A DNA stretch of 49,039 nucleotides from Chitinivibrionales bacterium (GTDB taxonomy: Bacteria > Fibrobacterota > Chitinivibrionia > Chitinivibrionales > WJKA01), in assembly GCA_014728295.1 (NCBI GenBank), contig WJLW01000067.1:1-49039 (forward strand), given 5' to 3'. Both the position numbers and the translations under genes were made by a program. Below, in pieces: positions 46,308 to 49,039 of this stretch. The first letter of the stretch is position 1. Every line of letters starts with the position of its first letter. The notes below the pieces were generated by a model, which made no database searches, was not told the origin of the DNA, and worked only from the letters and a program-made list of their open reading frames with translations.

Positions 46308-46614
46308 GTAATAATAGGCCTGCGGGAGAAATTCCTGCCTGGACAGGCGCCTGGGATAGCGCGCAACGTCATGCGGGGCAACGGCAAATGGTGTTTTCGT
46401 TATAGTTGAAATCGGTTTCCCCCGGATAAGTCAAGTGAAGCTGGATGTGACCTCGCACTGCCGCTTGGGCAGGCCGGTTACTTTCAGCAAGAATAGAATA
46501 CCAGTGGGATGCATCGCCTTATCTGTGCATAGTGCGACCTGGTCGCCAATGCACCGGGTTCGATCTGCTCCAATGTGCACAATAATTTATGTAAAATAAG
46601 TGATTGCACCGGTT
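46308..46614. other. Leader region of the E1/ketosynthase operon
   Basis: This 307-bp gap holds the in-frame 5' extension of the E1 gene (46308-46430) and, further upstream, a structured inverted repeat (46525-46554). AT-rich sequence at 46575-46610 may be the promoter, but I see no clear -35/-10 pair. No small ORF on either strand has a good ribosome site. Confidence 0.5.
46525..46554 (-). promoter_or_regulatory. Nested hairpin in the operon leader
   Basis: Outer arms GTGCA/TGCAC and inner arms GCGAC/GTCGC (loop CTG) form a two-tier stem with a small internal loop, lying about 100-220 bases before the E1 coding region. No U run follows on either strand, so it does not look like a terminator of miaA. 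It could be a leader RNA structure or a protein-binding site. Confidence 0.3.
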
Positions 46615-47565
46615 TTAAGAAATGCCGGGCGTCGGGTTAACGCCGGGATAATGTTGTTTCAGGATGCTCAGAGCCCGCTGTTCATCCGCGTTGTCGATCC
46701 AGTGTATGGTAAATCCTCTGCGCTGCATTCCCCGAAACCAGGTCATCTGCCGTTTGGCGAAACGGTTAATTGCCGTGCAGAGCTGCTCGATCATCTCCTC
46801 CCGTGAGTATTCCTGACGCAGGAACCGGACGATGTACTTATACTCCAGGCCAAAGAGCTCTAATCGTTCGTAAGTTACCCCGGCGGAGATGAGCTGCTTT
46901 ACTTCTTCGATCATGCCCTGTTTGATGCGCGCATGCAGGCGCAGGCGAATTCGTGCGAGAAGATCATCCCGTTGCCGCCGCGTTGCCAGAATAAGCGGAT
47001 GCATCTGCGGCGCATTATCATTGCCCCAGTGCACAGGATGATTACGACCGTATTCGGCAACTTCGATTGCACGTACGATGCGTTTGCGACTGCTCGTATC
47101 GGTGGCCTGCAGGAGGCCGGGGTCGAGTGCAGCAAGCTGATCGATCAGGCGGGTTTTCTCCTTTCGTATCAACCGGGTGCGCAGTTCCACGTTTTCCGGG
47201 ACATTGGCGATGCGGTACTTTTTCAGCACTGCTTCGATGTAGAGCCCCGATCCTCCGGCAAGAATGGGCAATGAGCCGCGCCGGTGTATGTCATCTAGTG
47301 CCGCATAGCAATCCTTTTGAAAATGATAGAGCGTGTAAATGTCATGCGGATCGGCTATATCGATCAAGTGACAGGGAATGCATCCGGAGGCTGTGCGATA
47401 TTCGGAGCGATCTTTGCCGGTGCCGATATCCATACCGCGATATACCTGGCGCGAGTCTGCGGAGATTATTTCGCCGTGCAGCATCCGGGCGATAGTGACC
47501 GCAAGGCGGGTTTTGCCGGATGCCGTCGGGCCGCAGATAACGAGGAGATCAACCGGATGCTGCAT
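46615..47565 (-). CDS. miaA: tRNA dimethylallyltransferase
   Basis: A 316-residue enzyme that transfers a dimethylallyl group to A37 of tRNAs reading UNN codons. The P-loop is GPTASGKT (12-19), followed by ADSRQVYRGMDIGTGK, the HLIDIADP motif, and AGGSGLYIEAVL. The tail has RQMTWFRG. The length is normal. The longest frame starts at 47607, but GGAG eight bases before the ATG at 47565 and the family N-terminus favour that start. It overlaps the 3' end of the ATP-grasp gene by 17 bases, so the two are co-transcribed. Confidence 0.95.
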   Translation of the reverse strand: MQHPVDLLVICGPTASGKTRLAVTIARMLHGEIISADSRQVYRGMDIGTGKDRSEYRTASGCIPCHLIDIADPHDIYTLYHFQKDCYAALDDIHRRGSLPILAGGSGLYIEAVLKKYRIANVPENVELRTRLIRKEKTRLIDQLAALDPGLLQATDTSSRKRIVRAIEVAEYGRNHPVHWGNDNAPQMHPLILATRRQRDDLLARIRLRLHARIKQGMIEEVKQLISAGVTYERLELFGLEYKYIVRFLRQEYSREEMIEQLCTAINRFAKRQMTWFRGMQRRGFTIHWIDNADEQRALSILKQHYPGVNPTPGIS

Positions 47566-48766
47566 GCGATGTGCTCCGTTTTGCGAATGTCCGGCGAACC
47601 AGCTCATCGAGCCGGAAAACTTCGCCGCGGGAATTGCCGATCATAAAAAATCCGTGGCGCGTGGGTGTATAGGCTTGTGACCGGTGTTCGTATGAAAGAG
47701 GGGTGAACAGAAAAATACCGCTTTGCCTGCCCGGCGCGTAGTGCGCGGCGCCAAGTTTGCTGATGAACTGTGCAGGATCGCCAGGCATCGTATACCGTTT
47801 GTGGGGTGCCAGCATCAGCAGGCAGTGGCGGTCACGGGCATGCAGCTTATCCCGCAGGGCGCAGGCAATGCTGCTCATTGTGTCTCGTGCATTGATTTCC
47901 AGCAGGGATGCCAACTGCGGGTTGCCGGCGCTATTTGTATAGACCAGTGCATCTATGCCAACCGGACCGAAATAGCCGATTGCATGCAGTTGCCGCGCGA
48001 CTATATGTGCAGTCCGGATCATACGCTCCCGCCACGGCTGCAGGCGGCGCTGGTGCGGATCGAGGTAGATTCCGTAAAATACCCCTGCGCTGTTGTTCTG
48101 CGTTTCATGCAACGACAGGTCCCGGATTCCGCCCGTTGTGTCAAGATCATACCGAACCGAAAAATCCTCCCGGCGTTTCAGCCACGGTTCTACGAAAAAA
48201 TCCCCCTGCTGCGGCAGGGAACCCAGGATCGGCTCCTGCGCGCATCCGGGTGAAACATGCCTGAATCCCATTCCGGCATGGCCGTGGCTGGTTTTAATTA
48301 CGTGAGGATGATTGCGTGCCCGGGACAGGTAGGCGGTCAGTGCTTTCGTATCGGTAAAGTGTATCGTATCCGGTACTCCCAGATCGTATTTCCCGGCAAT
48401 AGTATAGCTGAACAGTCGGGAATTGGCCCGCCGCACAGCATCAAGCGGTGGGTGTTGGATATCCGCCTGCAGTGACGAATATACCTGCACGGCCGATCGG
48501 TTCCAGCCCCAGGGTGATGCCGTGCATCCCTTCGCTTTATCAGCGCGTGAAGGCGGTGAAGCGAATTCGACGCCGCATTGGTTCAGGTAGTCATACCACG
48601 CCGGGGACGGCTCGACCTCGAGGATTGCTTTATCCCGCGCATAACCGGTCAGTGCATAATAAAGTGTCCCCTCGGCAATGCTGCGGCTGCGTTGGGTGGT
48701 ATCATATCCCCCCAGCCTCAGATCAAAATCGATGTTGAGATATCGTAGTCGCGGCCTCTGGATCAT
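47549..48766 (-). CDS. ATP-grasp-like protein of unknown specificity
   Basis: A 405-residue protein. The region from about residue 150 has features of the ATP-grasp fold: a lysine in VIKTSHGHAGMGFRHV (glycine-rich loop), FVEPWLKRREDFSVRYDLD, GYFGPVGIDALVY, and the metal-binding ending LLEINARDTMSSIACAL. These enzymes join a carboxylate to an amine or thiol through an acylphosphate. The N-terminal 140 residues do not match a family that I recognise. The ATG at 48766 has AAGGA six bases upstream and is preferred to the GTG at 48781. miaA overlaps its end. Substrate unknown; amino-acid or peptide ligation is possible. Confidence 0.7.
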   Translation of the reverse strand: MIQRPRLRYLNIDFDLRLGGYDTTQRSRSIAEGTLYYALTGYARDKAILEVEPSPAWYDYLNQCGVEFASPPSRADKAKGCTASPWGWNRSAVQVYSSLQADIQHPPLDAVRRANSRLFSYTIAGKYDLGVPDTIHFTDTKALTAYLSRARNHPHVIKTSHGHAGMGFRHVSPGCAQEPILGSLPQQGDFFVEPWLKRREDFSVRYDLDTTGGIRDLSLHETQNNSAGVFYGIYLDPHQRRLQPWRERMIRTAHIVARQLHAIGYFGPVGIDALVYTNSAGNPQLASLLEINARDTMSSIACALRDKLHARDRHCLLMLAPHKRYTMPGDPAQFISKLGAAHYAPGRQSGIFLFTPLSYEHRSQAYTPTRHGFFMIGNSRGEVFRLDELVRRTFAKRSTSHAASG

Positions 48767-48775
48767 GCTGCTTCC

Positions 48776-48816
48776 TTGCACCTCTTTAAAATATAGCCTA
48801 TAATATAGCCTATAAT
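48776..48816 (+). promoter_or_regulatory. Promoter with tandemly duplicated -10 element
   Basis: TTGCAC (48776-48781) and TATAAT (48799-48804) are separated by 17 bases. The 12-base unit AATATAGCCTAT is repeated in tandem (48790-48801, 48802-48813), so a second perfect TATAAT occurs at 48811-48816. It points to the lipoprotein gene at 48848 and overlaps the start of the divergent ATP-grasp gene. Confidence 0.55.
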
Positions 48817-48847
48817 GTAAGTAAAGCTACCCGGCGAAATGTACACC

Positions 48848-49039
48848 ATGCGTAAACAAATTCTCATGTGCCTCGTTGGCGCTAGTGCCGCCGTCTGCCT
48901 TCGATGCACGATCAATATTGCCGGCAGTAGCGAGACCGAAGGTATGGTATTGACGAATACTGCAAACGATACCGTTGCCGTCTTTGCTACTCAGGTCGGC
49001 ATCGCCTTTTCGCAGGCCGTCGTCGACACGCAGGTGAGC
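48848..49039 (+). CDS. Putative small lipoprotein, N-terminal part (runs off window)
   Basis: Sixty-four codons are visible before the window ends. The start (MRKQILMCLVGASAAVCLRC) looks like a lipoprotein signal with Cys20, followed by TINIAGSSETEGMVLTNTA. Cys followed by a G-S-S-E-T-E-type stretch resembles secreted lipoproteins of Fibrobacterota, some of which go on to regulator or fibre-like domains. An in-frame ATG at 48839 is also possible. There is no strong Shine-Dalgarno sequence. Function cannot be assigned from this part. Confidence 0.6.
   Translation, partial: MRKQILMCLVGASAAVCLRCTINIAGSSETEGMVLTNTANDTVAVFATQVGIAFSQAVVDTQVS

Overview
The window is a compact stretch of a Gram-negative bacterial chromosome of medium GC, with no rRNA, tRNA, CRISPR or phage genes that I can see. 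Several features suggest the Fibrobacterota (Fibrobacter/Chitinispirillum/Chitinivibrio group): a TIGR02147-family regulator (36514-37338), a family known mainly from that phylum; a DUF2341 protein; a TonB-dependent receptor; several lipoproteins; and an EF-G of the spirochaete/planctomycete/mitochondrial type. The lineage is an inference from gene content, not from a phylogenetic marker tree.

Layout. 1-3115: a secreted YD-repeat (RHS-like) protein followed by a DUF2341 protein cut by the window edge, both on the minus strand. 3333-4217: a degenerate receiver/HTH regulator. 4218-5214: about 1 kb without an intact gene, holding a 166-bp element with terminal inverted repeats, a coding relic and the fusA promoter. 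5215-8801: EF-G, a KaiC/RecA-like ATPase and a small secreted protein. 8845-18519: a stand-alone family-5 solute-binding lipoprotein, an SGNH hydrolase, and a minus-strand set made of a LipM/LplA-type lipoyl-pathway enzyme and a Yej-type peptide importer (binding protein, two permeases, two separate ATPases). 18721-25479: a putative outer-membrane protein and lipoprotein pair, a ROK sugar kinase, NAD-dependent DNA ligase and a Wzz-like protein. 25542-30412: gpsA, a GT9 glycosyltransferase, a GT2 glycosyltransferase and a DUF2079 membrane protein. 30563-36241: a Ski2-like helicase, then topoisomerase IV ParE/ParC. 36514-37338: the TIGR02147 regulator.

The most interesting part is 37335-46430 on the minus strand. 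Six genes overlap or abut so closely that they should be translationally coupled: a fused alpha/beta E1 2-oxoacid dehydrogenase; a beta-ketoacyl-ACP synthase III (FabH-like) carrying its own N-terminal lipoyl domain; a RadC-family protein; a TonB-dependent receptor; a PaaK-like adenylate-forming ligase; and a GT2 glycosyltransferase fused to DUF2062. No E2 acyltransferase or E3 gene is present. I infer that E1 decarboxylates a 2-oxo acid, loads the acyl group onto the lipoyl domain, and the tethered ketosynthase uses it directly as starter for chain synthesis, bypassing free acyl-CoA. The later genes suggest the product is activated, glycosylated or membrane-linked. The LipM/LplA-type enzyme at 17701-18519 could supply lipoylation, but it is far away.

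Genes are packed tightly. Several use TTG or GTG starts behind strong Shine-Dalgarno sequences (30563, 13806, 39889, 26558). Recognisable intrinsic terminators are essentially absent.
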